The position numbers and the translations under genes are program-made. A stretch of 41,317 nt of DNA from a virus: IMG/VR virus record IMGVR_UViG_3300023223_000591, positions 1 to 41,317 of that record, one strand, 5' to 3'. The notes beneath the pieces were generated by a model that saw only the letters and a list, made by a program, of their open reading frames with translations, made no database searches and was not told the origin of the DNA. Shown one piece after another: positions 1 through 5,980 of this stretch (the first letter of the stretch is position 1; every line of letters starts with the position of its first letter).

Positions 1-59
1 GTAATAACCAAGGAGGCGTATAGGGGTTATTAAATGCGCAGATTTATTGGCTATCAAGG
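1..59. repeat. Terminal direct repeat, left copy
   Basis: The first 59 bases recur without a mismatch at 41156-41214, and the sequences diverge at base 60. The repeat includes the ribosome-binding site and first codons of the gene at 34. It marks either closure of a circular assembly graph or a short physical terminal repeat. Confidence 0.95.
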
Positions 60-324
60 CCGCGAAATGCTTCTTTGCGAGTGGGCGAGAGAATTTAAAA
101 TGACAAGGAAAACTCTTGGAGCCAGATTAAAAAGAGGGTGGTCGCTAGAGGATTCGTTAAATAGGCCGGTTAGACAGGTAAATAATGTGAGTAGAATCGA
201 ATCGCTAGAATCAGGTGACCCTTATTACGATTCGATCCCATGCAAAAATTGCGGCTGTAAAATACGAACTACCACAAAAAGCAACTGCCCTGGTTGCAGA
301 AGAAACAGGTCGCAAAAGAATTAA
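34..324 (+). CDS. Small DNA-binding protein with zinc ribbon
   Basis: The product has 96 residues in two parts. Residues 8-45 (including CEWAREF and LKRGWSLEDSL) match the short helical DNA-binding segment that recurs in phage proteins and beside HNH nucleases. Residues 70-88 carry two C-x2-C pairs (C70/C73 and C85/C88), a zinc-ribbon pattern. An AGGAGG lies 17 bases before the ATG and an AGGGG lies 7 before it; the second is the better-placed site. Across the circular join it follows the gene ending at 41143 in the same direction. Its stop overlaps the stop of the convergent gene at 321. A role as a small transcription regulator is inference. Confidence 0.8.
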   Translation: MRRFIGYQGREMLLCEWAREFKMTRKTLGARLKRGWSLEDSLNRPVRQVNNVSRIESLESGDPYYDSIPCKNCGCKIRTTTKSNCPGCRRNRSQKN

Positions 325-644
325 ATAGGGTAATTCTCTGGCAAGCCTTCTTCATACAGTTTATGACGCAGCAAATACCCCTCTAACGCCCATATCTTAT
401 TCCGAGCATTACCCCTAGCTATCTTGCGTCCAAGCGCTGCGTCGAAGTTCTCAGGGCTTGCACAGGCACTCTCCCCCAATACAGTGTAGCCATTAGCTAA
501 AGTCAGTAGGCAAGCTGTAAATGTGGTGCCAGGGAACACATGATAGGACTCTGAAGTAATTACACCATCTAAATCAGATTCTTTAATTCGCGGAGCTGTT
601 AAGCCTTTTGCTTGGATTTCTTTTTCAATATCAGTATCGGTCAT
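321..644 (-). CDS. Gp49-like phage protein
   Basis: The 107-residue product matches the phage Gp49-like family. It has the N-terminal EIQAKGLTAPRI segment, the GESACASPENFD motif and the following GRKIARGNARNKIW, which are the family hallmarks, and the length is normal. The family is common in temperate and lytic phages and has no established activity. It is read against its neighbours and converges on the gene at 34-324 with overlapping stops. An AAGAGA ribosome-binding site lies upstream of the ATG. Confidence 0.85.
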   Translation of the reverse strand: MTDTDIEKEIQAKGLTAPRIKESDLDGVITSESYHVFPGTTFTACLLTLANGYTVLGESACASPENFDAALGRKIARGNARNKIWALEGYLLRHKLYEEGLPENYPI

Positions 645-699
645 TGTATCAATCTCTTATTCAGTCATGGCTAAATTGCCAATTACCAGTATACCACGA

Positions 700-727
700 T
701 TGACAAATCAGCCTGGTAAGATAGAAT
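700..727 (+). promoter_or_regulatory. Sigma-70 promoter for a small RNA
   Basis: A perfect -35 (TTGACA, 700-705), a 16-base spacer and a near-consensus -10 (TAGAAT, 722-727) point rightward into a segment with no convincing gene that ends at a strong intrinsic terminator. It is one of the best sigma-70 promoter matches I found in the window. Confidence 0.7.
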
Positions 728-733
728 TGTAAA

Positions 734-874
734 TGTAGTACGGACGTTGGGGAACGTCTTAAAAGGTAAAGATGATGAAAGGGTTAATGTATGCAGGTTT
801 TGGTGAGTCGGGTAAGTCCCCTACTTCATCATCACCGCCCAATCATCAGGGCTTGCATTCATTAGCCCTTTTTT
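734..874 (+). ncRNA. Candidate phage small RNA
   Basis: The segment from about seven bases after the -10 box to the terminator would give an RNA of about 140 nt. It contains a perfect hairpin GACGTT-GGGG-AACGTC (743-758), a nine-pair stem GATGATGAA/TTCATCATC (771-779 with 825-833) enclosing a smaller GGG/CCC hairpin, and the terminator hairpin. A 36-codon frame from 771 (MMKGLMYAGFGESGKS...) overlaps it but has only a weak AGG ribosome site and runs through the terminator, so I treat the RNA as the product. The function is unknown. Confidence 0.55.
849..874 (+). terminator. Rho-independent terminator
   Basis: A GGGCT/AGCCC stem (849-853 with 864-868) with a ten-base loop is followed directly by six T residues (869-874). 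It ends the transcript started by the promoter at 700-727. Confidence 0.8.
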
Positions 875-984
875 GTGTCTAAACGATCTGCTCGATGTTC
901 ACCTGGTTCTCTCACCAGGCTTAAGAGTTTAGCAGCGTTGCTAGTGAGAGCTGGTAGGCACACCCTTCTAAGAATCCTTCCTAC
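875..984 (+). other. Structured spacer upstream of the branched RNA block
   Basis: No gene is visible here. There is a hairpin CCTGGT-TCTCTC-ACCAGG (902-919). A competing seven-pair stem joins CTCTCAC (909-915) to GTGAGAG (944-950), so the two folds exclude each other. GCACAC just downstream can pair with GTGTGC (986-991), the start of the next element's outer stem, offering a second possible switch. This is seen in sequence only; no function is known. Confidence 0.4.
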
Positions 985-1122
985 AGTGTGCATTGATGAG
1001 AGTAAAGCCGCGATAGGCAGAGCGAAACTGTAGCGGTGGCTGAATGTTATGTTACTCCCTAACCCTAGGTTCCGTAGGACTTGGAGTAAATCGGACCCTG
1101 GCCACTCTCTTCAATGCACATT
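985..1122 (+). ncRNA. Branched structured RNA element A
   Basis: An outer stem of 19 positions joins 985-1003 to 1104-1122 with one mismatch and one G-U. Inside are two hairpin domains: one closed by CCGC/GCGG (1008-1011 with 1033-1036) and one by TTACTCC/GGAGTAA (1052-1058 with 1083-1089). The 3' arm (CACTCT..TCAATGCA) resembles the 3' arms of the elements at 40124-40237 and 40702-40854. The strand is assigned from the neighbouring plus-strand gene at 1387. Confidence 0.5.
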
Positions 1123-1133
1123 CAACGTCTGCA

Positions 1134-1237
1134 TAGTGTAATTAGTGGTGGTACTGGTGAATAGTCACCGAATTAGCGTTGGGTAAGACGTTCAGCAGGG
1201 CGCTAACTGCAAGCCGGTATCACCCCTAATTACATTA
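1134..1237 (+). ncRNA. Branched structured RNA element B
   Basis: A 25-position outer stem joins 1134-1158 to 1213-1237 with one mismatch and four G-U pairs. The core is TGTAATTAG (1137-1145) against CTAATTACA (1226-1234). An internal hairpin TTAGCG/CGCTAA (1173-1178 with 1201-1206) lies inside, and a GGTGA/TCACC hairpin (1156-1160 with 1165-1169) competes with the inner end of the stem. The architecture parallels elements A and C. Confidence 0.5.
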
Positions 1238-1239
1238 AA

Positions 1240-1359
1240 GAGTTTGTATTTGTGGCGGTTGTGGTGATCTCATAATGTCCTTAATGGAGATCAAGTTATT
1301 TACTTACAGGTAGGATCTGATCAATGTAAATATGCCACTTCCACCTCAAATACAGATTC
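1240..1359 (+). ncRNA. Branched structured RNA element C, leader of the Cro-like gene
   Basis: A long imperfect outer stem joins 1240-1266 to 1333-1359, with TGTATTTG/CAAATACA at its heart and four mismatches. It encloses two hairpins, GATCTC/GAGATC (1266-1271 with 1287-1292) and TATTTAC/GTAAATA (1297-1303 with 1326-1332), forming a three-way junction. It ends 27 bases before the start codon at 1387, so it may act as a cis-acting leader for that gene. Confidence 0.5.
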
Positions 1360-1386
1360 ACAGGTCTATGATTAATGGAGGAAGTC

Positions 1387-1590
1387 ATGAAAGATATTTG
1401 TTCACTCAATGAAGCAATAGTATCGTTAGAGGCAGAGCATGGAGGATTAAGAGCTGCAGCAAGAGCGTTAGACTTAGACGCAGGCTATCTATCAAGATTG
1501 AAAAATGGCGATAGTTTCAACCCGTCTGGTGATGTGGTAAATAAGTTAGGTCTTATTAAAATGGTCTATTATATAAAAAAGCCCCGTTGA
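1387..1590 (+). CDS. Cro/CI-like helix-turn-helix regulator
   Basis: The product has 67 residues. Residues 18-42 (GGLRAAARALDLDAGYLSRLKNG) read as a helix-turn-helix: an AARAL first helix, a DAGYLSRL recognition helix and the final K-x-G seen in Cro-type proteins. I start at 1387 because GGAGG sits six bases upstream; an in-frame ATG at 1375 has no such site. It is the only obvious repressor-type gene. It lies downstream of three folded RNA elements and ends inside a terminator hairpin for the opposite strand. Whether it controls the early region is inference. Confidence 0.75.
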   Translation: MKDICSLNEAIVSLEAEHGGLRAAARALDLDAGYLSRLKNGDSFNPSGDVVNKLGLIKMVYYIKKPR

Positions 1591-1608
1591 CTGTTAAACC
1601 AACGAGGC
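1575..1608 (-). terminator. Minus-strand intrinsic terminator
   Basis: On the minus strand a GCCTCGTTG/CAACGGGGC stem (1600-1608 with 1581-1589, one mismatch) is followed by six T residues. It overlaps the end of the plus-strand gene at 1387-1590. I see no minus-strand gene to the right that it would serve, so an unrecognised minus transcript may end here. Confidence 0.65.
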
Positions 1609-2002
1609 GTATATTGAATTAATGCCGGGTAGTGCTGGCGAATCAAGCTAAACAGGTTTGAGTGTTGAAGTACTTAATTGCCACCGGCAAGACAATTCTA
1701 ACTCACCTCTCCGTTTGATTCCAGCCCACCCTGCATTTAGGTTTACGATGCAGTTCGATCCCTTGCGAAAGCTAGATTATCGAGACCCAAATTCCGAGCA
1801 ATGTTTGCCGACTAGTAACAACTCGGGCCGCAAAGCCGCACCATTAATAATTACTGAGTAATTTAGGTGTTTAATATGGCAGGGGGTGGAGACGCTTAGT
1901 ATCGTAAATACATTGAGTTGTATTCCTTCGTTAAGACTTGCAATAGGCAGGCAGGGGGTGGAGAAAAGTCGGCTTCCTGTGCCTTTAATTTAAGGAAACT
2001 TT
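1609..2002. other. Structured non-coding region before the HNH gene
   Basis: About 390 bases without a convincing gene; a 67-codon frame at 1658-1861 lacks a ribosome site and protein-like composition. Paired segments include GAATT...AATTC (1616-1620 with 1694-1698) with TGCCGG/CCGGCA inside it, TTGAGT/ACTTAA (1658-1663 with 1672-1677), CTGCAT/ATGCAG (1731-1736 with 1748-1753) and CCGAG/CTCGG (1794-1798 with 1822-1826). GTTCGATCCC follows the third hairpin, like a tRNA T loop without a proper stem. A 15-base direct repeat is also present. Confidence 0.4.
1878..1964. repeat. 15-bp direct repeat pair
   Basis: GGCAGGGGGTGGAGA occurs at 1878-1892 and again at 1950-1964, 72 bases apart, in the non-coding stretch before the HNH gene. 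No start codon follows at ribosome-site distance, so they are not ribosome sites for any gene I see. Confidence 0.8.
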
Positions 2003-2464
2003 ATGTCTAAAACATTAAAACAGCTATGTATTGATCGAGGTGTGGAGTATTACGAAAGAGGTAATAACGGCCATATACAGCTTAAAGGCGCTTTGTTAGT
2101 CAACTACTATCCCAATAGTAAGAATAAGTCTGCGTATGTTGCAGGAACTAAGAAAGCGCTCAAGGGTGTTACTCACGAACAGGCTATTGATATGTGCTTT
2201 AACGCTCCTGTCAGCCAGGGCAAGAACGATACTCGCGGTCGTAATGGCAGGCGCAAAAGAGCACAGATGCTAAAGAAGGGGATTACTAAGTGCTATTGGT
2301 GTAAATGCCCCTTAACGCTCGATACAAGCACAATAGAACACATCATACCGTTAGTAAGGGGTGGCCTTGAACATTCAAACAATAGGACGTTAGCGTGCGA
2401 GGATTGCAATCATGGCAGGGGTAGTGATATGCCAGAGCTGAGCACATCTAACCCACGCTCTTAG
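2003..2464 (+). CDS. HNH endonuclease
   Basis: The 153-residue product has an HNH nuclease domain in its C-terminal half. Zinc-binding CYWC at 97-100 is followed by IEHIIP (111-116) with the catalytic-type His, HSNN at 124-127 and CEDCNHGRG at 132-140. This order fits a complete C-x2-C HNH fold. The N-terminal 80 residues are unassigned, with a basic RGRNGRRKRAQ link. AAGGAA precedes the ATG. It could be a free-standing homing nuclease, given the unusual structured DNA just upstream, or a packaging or repair nuclease; its distance from the terminase favours the first. Confidence 0.85.
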   Translation: MSKTLKQLCIDRGVEYYERGNNGHIQLKGALLVNYYPNSKNKSAYVAGTKKALKGVTHEQAIDMCFNAPVSQGKNDTRGRNGRRKRAQMLKKGITKCYWCKCPLTLDTSTIEHIIPLVRGGLEHSNNRTLACEDCNHGRGSDMPELSTSNPRS

Positions 2465-2527
2465 TGGACAGTATTGATTAAAACAAACACAGTACAATTA
2501 TTGATCAATTAATCGAAGGGGAATGAT

Positions 2528-2869
2528 ATGGCAAAAGTTAAGGCAAGCTCTACAGTTAAACTATCGGTAACTCTGGAGCTAACCGAGGAGGAGGCCATAG
2601 CTCTAAACGAAATGACGAAATACGGTATCGATTCATTTTTGAAAGGATATTACAAGTTTCTTGGTAAGCACTACATGCGGCCACACGAACAAGGTATGCG
2701 CTCACTATTCAAAACGATTGACGCCGAACTTCCGCCGCACCTAAAGCGAATTTCCGAAGCGCGTAAAATCTTCGATATGCCCAAGCAAATAGAACCGCCA
2801 AAAGCTCATATGAGGAAATTTAAGGGTGAGTGGCGCTGGGTTCCGGCTTGGTGTAGAAAAGCCACGTAA
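2528..2869 (+). CDS. Conserved phage protein
   Basis: The 113-residue product starts with a strand-like segment and an LELTEEEAIALNEMTKYGIDSFL motif, then KFLGKHYMRPHEQGMRSLF. This resembles a conserved hypothetical protein I recognise from other tailed phages, without known function. The start is fixed by an AAGGGG cassette that is repeated almost exactly before the gene at 5218. It opens the run of small early genes. Confidence 0.75.
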   Translation: MAKVKASSTVKLSVTLELTEEEAIALNEMTKYGIDSFLKGYYKFLGKHYMRPHEQGMRSLFKTIDAELPPHLKRISEARKIFDMPKQIEPPKAHMRKFKGEWRWVPAWCRKAT

Positions 2870-2901
2870 AGTCCTAAATAACCCACCTAAAGGAAACTGA
2901 T

Positions 2902-3117
2902 ATGCCGTATGAAGAAATAGTAAAATATAGTGCATGTATGCGAACTGAAGCAGAGATTAGAGATATTGTTTTGGTGTGTATACAACGAGGTACGACATGG
3001 GGAGATGAAGAGATTACTAGAATCAGGAAAGAGTTTGATTCAGTCGTAGACGCCATGGTTCAAAAAGCATTCGATGATGGCCGTGATTACCAAAAATCTC
3101 GTGATAAAGGAAGCTGA
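2902..3117 (+). CDS. Small acidic hypothetical protein
   Basis: The 71-residue product is helical and charged (EAEIRDIVLVC, RIRKEFDSVVDAMVQKAFDDGRDYQ). I do not recognise it. AAAGGAAACTGAT before the ATG belongs to a repeated ribosome-binding cassette also found before 3119, 3288 and 3545. Confidence 0.65.
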   Translation: MPYEEIVKYSACMRTEAEIRDIVLVCIQRGTTWGDEEITRIRKEFDSVVDAMVQKAFDDGRDYQKSRDKGS

Positions 3118-3118
3118 T

Positions 3119-3286
3119 ATGGAAGAGACAAGAAGCGATGCAGAGTACCTGCAAGCACGCGAGATTATAAGGATTATGATGTCTGAAGGGGTTATTCCAG
3201 AATCGGTAGCAGGTGATAACTATTTGAATGCTTGGAACGCGGCCTTTGCAATACTGGATTTATTAACCACACCTAAAGGTAAGTGA
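3119..3286 (+). CDS. Small hypothetical protein
   Basis: The 55-residue product contains AREIIRIMMSEGVIPESVAGDNYLNAWNAAFAILDLL without its own motif. I start at 3119 because AAAGGAAGCTGAT precedes it; an upstream in-frame start at 3074 lies inside the previous gene and lacks this site. It begins one base after the upstream stop, so translation is probably coupled. Confidence 0.6.
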   Translation: MEETRSDAEYLQAREIIRIMMSEGVIPESVAGDNYLNAWNAAFAILDLLTTPKGK

Positions 3287-3287
3287 T

Positions 3288-3533
3288 ATGAGTATTGACG
3301 TAACATGGCTAAATGCTGGTACTGCTCACATAAAAACTAATGCAGTTAATCTATTTATCGAGCAAGAATGCATTGCGTTGGTGAGAAATGAAAAAAGTAT
3401 AAAAATAGTTAAAGATAATCTTTTAGAAAAAGGGAAATATACTCGAATTATTCATAATGAAGAAAAAGAACATGATACCCCTGTACTCTGTGATGATCCT
3501 CTTCATGACTGGGATGATTTTACTTCATTATAA
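3288..3533 (+). CDS. Small hypothetical protein
   Basis: The 81-residue product has strand-like repeats at its start (DVTWLNAGTAHIKTNAVNLFIEQE) and an acidic end (CDDPLHDWDDF). I do not recognise it. It follows the previous stop by one base with AAAGGTAAGTGAT as ribosome site. Confidence 0.6.
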   Translation: MSIDVTWLNAGTAHIKTNAVNLFIEQECIALVRNEKSIKIVKDNLLEKGKYTRIIHNEEKEHDTPVLCDDPLHDWDDFTSL

Positions 3534-3544
3534 AGGTAACTGAT

Positions 3545-3721
3545 ATGAAAACAGATTTAGAGCGGGAAGAGATTATGATTAAAGCCGAAATGGAAATATT
3601 GGAAATCCTAAAACGTCACGGTTTAACAATGAATGCCGAGAATATGATTATTTTTATAAACCATATTGAGGATTACGACAATGGGGACATGTCTGTGAGA
3701 TCAAGATCTGTTGCTTGCTAA
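3545..3721 (+). CDS. Small helical hypothetical protein
   Basis: A 58-codon gene starts MKTDLEREEIMIKAEMEILE and ends RSRSVAC. The AAAGGTAACTGAT cassette ahead of the ATG matches those of the three preceding genes, and it fills an otherwise empty gap of about 200 bases. It has two predicted helices and no known domain. Confidence 0.6.
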   Translation: MKTDLEREEIMIKAEMEILEILKRHGLTMNAENMIIFINHIEDYDNGDMSVRSRSVAC

Positions 3722-3746
3722 CACATCTAACTAACCAGGAGGCCAT

Positions 3747-3947
3747 ATGTACAAAGCAAGGAAAATGATCATCGTAGACAGCTGCGATTCTTGTCCCTAT
3801 CACGGTCAATGTAAGCCTTGGCGGGATTTAACAAGTGGGCAGCGAGTTAAATTAACAATAGGATTTGGAACCAATGAATTCATTTTAGTCGGTTGTCCGC
3901 TCCCTGATGGCGATGATAATTTGCCAGCCACTAATTTATCGATATAA
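3747..3947 (+). CDS. Small cysteine-rich protein
   Basis: The 66-residue product has CDSCPYHGQC near residues 13-22 and a further GCPL at about 49-52, suggesting one metal site. An AACCAGGAGGCCAT cassette precedes the ATG. The partner and role are unknown. Confidence 0.6.
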   Translation: MYKARKMIIVDSCDSCPYHGQCKPWRDLTSGQRVKLTIGFGTNEFILVGCPLPDGDDNLPATNLSI

Positions 3948-3966
3948 CTAACCAGAGGGTAAAGAC

Positions 3967-4155
3967 ATGAAATCTAGGCCTACAGTGGTTCAAGTGACCA
4001 TAAACGAACAAGAAGCTTTAGCAATTATTAACGCCCTTCAGCGCGGAATATCGACTGCTGAAAACAGCGAAGATGACCAAGGAGCAACAAGTCTATTAGG
4101 GCTTCTGAGGGGTAATTTTCAAAGTTCGGTGGCTGGCATACACGACCCCCGATAA
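3967..4155 (+). CDS. Small hypothetical protein
   Basis: The 62-residue product begins with a strand (TVVQVTINEQEALAIINALQRG) and a helix, a shape found in small phage regulators, but no family is evident. AACCAGAGGGTAAAG before the ATG is nearly identical to the sites before 4179 and 4378. Confidence 0.6.
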   Translation: MKSRPTVVQVTINEQEALAIINALQRGISTAENSEDDQGATSLLGLLRGNFQSSVAGIHDPR

Positions 4156-4178
4156 CTCATTAACCAGAGGGTAAAGCT

Positions 4179-4373
4179 ATGACAAAGCAAGAAATGGAAA
4201 TTGGAACAAAAGTTATGTTGACTAATGATTTTGGTGCGGAGTATGAGACGTTTACTCTATCCAAGCCATGGCAGATAGGAAGCGGTGATTGGCTTGTATC
4301 AGTTGAGGGTAAAAGGGGCGGTTATGATCTCGATAGAATCAGAGTTGTCGAGCAACCATCTAACCAGGGGTAA
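4179..4373 (+). CDS. Small beta-rich hypothetical protein
   Basis: The 64-residue product reads as a small barrel-like fold (GTKVMLTNDFGAEYETFTL, WLVSVEGKRGGYDLDRIRVV). It has no recognised domain. AACCAGAGGGTAAAG sets the start. Confidence 0.6.
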   Translation: MTKQEMEIGTKVMLTNDFGAEYETFTLSKPWQIGSGDWLVSVEGKRGGYDLDRIRVVEQPSNQG

Positions 4374-4377
4374 AGAT

Positions 4378-4677
4378 ATGGATAGCAACGAAATTTTAAT
4401 ACCGGCATTACGCCAATACATGCATAACGATGGCAGCGGGTTAGTCGCGGGATATGATATTGAAGAAACTGATAAGGCAGTTGGCGATTTGATCGAGGTG
4501 ATAAAAGTATTAAGACAGACTGTAATGGAGGTCAGGGGCGCTCAACGTAGGGGGCCTGGCTGGTATACGAAAGGAGCTAAAGGGCTATACATGCAAGTAA
4601 GCTTGCATCTTGACATGGCAGATAAAGCTATAAAATCAGTAGAGCCCTTTTTAGACACATCTAACCACACGGACTAG
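4378..4677 (+). CDS. Hypothetical helical protein
   Basis: The 99-residue product is mostly helical (ETDKAVGDLIEVIKVLRQTVMEV, MADKAIKSVEPFL). The start at 4378 is chosen because AACCAGGGGTAAAG precedes it; an upstream in-frame ATG at 4285 lies inside the previous gene. No family is recognised. Confidence 0.65.
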   Translation: MDSNEILIPALRQYMHNDGSGLVAGYDIEETDKAVGDLIEVIKVLRQTVMEVRGAQRRGPGWYTKGAKGLYMQVSLHLDMADKAIKSVEPFLDTSNHTD

Positions 4678-4690
4678 AAGATATCTATCA

Positions 4691-4723
4691 TTGACGTTAC
4701 CATACACATATGGCAATGTATGG
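4691..4723 (+). promoter_or_regulatory. Promoter with overlapping operator
   Basis: TTGACG (4691-4696) and CAATGT (4714-4719), 17 bases apart, form a weak promoter. A perfect inverted repeat CCATACA-N10-TGTATGG (4700-4706 with 4717-4723) spans the spacer and -10. The next gene encodes a ribbon-helix-helix type protein, so autoregulation through this repeat is likely. Confidence 0.5.
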
Positions 4724-4742
4724 AAACATAGGAGGGGCAGGC

Positions 4743-5216
4743 ATGAAATCAAAACGAACATTCTGTATACAGTTCGAATTATCAGAGAGACTTGATAAGA
4801 TATCAGGTGCAAGTGGTGATGGTAGAACTATTACCTGGCATCTTGAGCAAGCCTTACAGCAATATTTGGATACCATCGTCCCTATGATGGTGCCAATAGA
4901 GAAATCAAAGCTGGTACCGACACAGCGACCCAAGGCTACCAAACGATTCACCCCTCCCACCCGAGACGAAGCGTTTATCTATTTCAGTGAGAGAGGCTTA
5001 ACCAGAGCAATAACCGAATCAGAAAAGTTCGTGGATTTCTACCAGTCCAAAAACTGGATGGTGGGCAAGAACAAGATGAAGGATTGGAAGGCCGCAGCGC
5101 GCAACTGGATGAGAAAAAGCGCCGAGCATACCCAACCTACCAACAACCAAGCGCAATCGCCCATGAAGCTATTAACTGACACCTCGTGGGCACCTAACTT
5201 AATCGAAGGGGAATGA
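4743..5216 (+). CDS. Ribbon-helix-helix protein with phage replication-type C-terminal motif
   Basis: The 157-residue product has two parts. Residues 1-45 fit a ribbon-helix-helix domain: a basic strand (RTFCIQFEL) and helices SERLDKISG and ITWHLEQALQQYL. Residues 75-125 contain PPTRDEAFIYFSERG and KNKMKDWKAAARNWMRK, a segment common at the C-terminus of phage replication and helicase-loading proteins. AGGAGGGG lies five bases before the ATG at 4743, which rules out the longer frame from 4710. A palindrome just upstream may be its operator. The fusion of the two parts is unusual. Confidence 0.7.
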   Translation: MKSKRTFCIQFELSERLDKISGASGDGRTITWHLEQALQQYLDTIVPMMVPIEKSKLVPTQRPKATKRFTPPTRDEAFIYFSERGLTRAITESEKFVDFYQSKNWMVGKNKMKDWKAAARNWMRKSAEHTQPTNNQAQSPMKLLTDTSWAPNLIEGE

Positions 5217-5217
5217 T

Positions 5218-5742
5218 ATGGATATACCACATTTTTTAATGAAGATGTCATTGCAGCTAAATACTCAAGATAACAGGATTACCGCTGATCCCATCTGGAT
5301 GGTCTGCTATGACAAAGCTCATGTGACAGCTGATGGATACCACGAATACACCGAATACGCTGTTAGTGATGGTGATTACTGTCTCGTTTACAGCACAGAG
5401 GATGGAACAATTTGTGACAACGATTATGCCATCCGGTATTTATTGGAGAATCACGATGGATTTTGTGAGAGATGGTGTGATGAAAATGAGGCAGAATCAT
5501 TCCAAGAATTCAATTTTGAGAATGAAATATATGATTTACCAAAAGGCATAGAAGAGTTCCATGTGAGAAGAGAGCAGGAAGTTGTAAAGGCTTGCTTGAC
5601 TGAGTCGGACGCAAAATATTTTATTAAGCGTAAGCAACACGACTATCCAAAACTGTACACCTATGTTTTTTCAATGTGTTACTGCCCGCAAATGATTGAG
5701 CTGAGACAGTGGATTATGTCGTTAACCAAAGGGGATGTTTGA
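5218..5742 (+). CDS. Conserved phage protein
   Basis: The 174-residue product ends with SDAKYFIKRKQHDYPKLYTY, then FSMCYCPQMIELRQWIMSL, a block I recognise from conserved hypothetical proteins of many tailed phages. The middle is acidic. The function is unknown. Its ribosome site is the AAGGGGAATGAT cassette shared with the gene at 2528, and it starts right after the previous stop. Confidence 0.8.
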   Translation: MDIPHFLMKMSLQLNTQDNRITADPIWMVCYDKAHVTADGYHEYTEYAVSDGDYCLVYSTEDGTICDNDYAIRYLLENHDGFCERWCDENEAESFQEFNFENEIYDLPKGIEEFHVRREQEVVKACLTESDAKYFIKRKQHDYPKLYTYVFSMCYCPQMIELRQWIMSLTKGDV

Positions 5743-5967
5743 ATGCCTGAAATAAAATGCGGCTTAGCAATAATGGAAATACAGGATGGTGATTATGTTC
5801 TGGACAATGGATTTTGTTTACAGTTTATCAAGAAGCGCGGAGATATTTACCGATGTTCAAAAAAAGCATTCTCAGAATTTAAAAAAATAGAAAAAGTAAA
5901 AAGACAGGATTATGAAGGCCCCTTTGGCGATATGTGTCTTGACTCGTGGGTTTATCTACCTAACTAA
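5743..5967 (+). CDS. Small hypothetical protein
   Basis: The 74-residue product (MPEIKCGLAIMEIQDGDYVL...) is rich in short strands with three cysteines. No domain is recognised. It abuts the previous stop, and its AAAGGGGATG ribosome site lies in the upstream gene. Confidence 0.65.
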   Translation: MPEIKCGLAIMEIQDGDYVLDNGFCLQFIKKRGDIYRCSKKAFSEFKKIEKVKRQDYEGPFGDMCLDSWVYLPN

Positions 5968-5980
5968 AGGGGGTGATTGA

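Noticed and set aside
771-881. 36-codon frame with a GFGESGKS sequence resembling a Walker A motif
   Set aside because: Weak ribosome site, crosses the terminator hairpin, and the motif has no ATPase context; likely chance.
1700-1765. Possible tRNA around GTTCGATCCC at 1752-1761
   Set aside because: The five bases either side cannot form a T stem and no acceptor stem fits.
1658-1861. 67-codon open frame in the structured region before the HNH gene
   Set aside because: No ribosome site, unusual composition, and it runs across several perfect stems; better explained as non-coding.
2465-2527. Promoter with TACAAT at 2493-2498
   Set aside because: No -35 box at 16-18 bases; the only TTGATT is 13 bases away.
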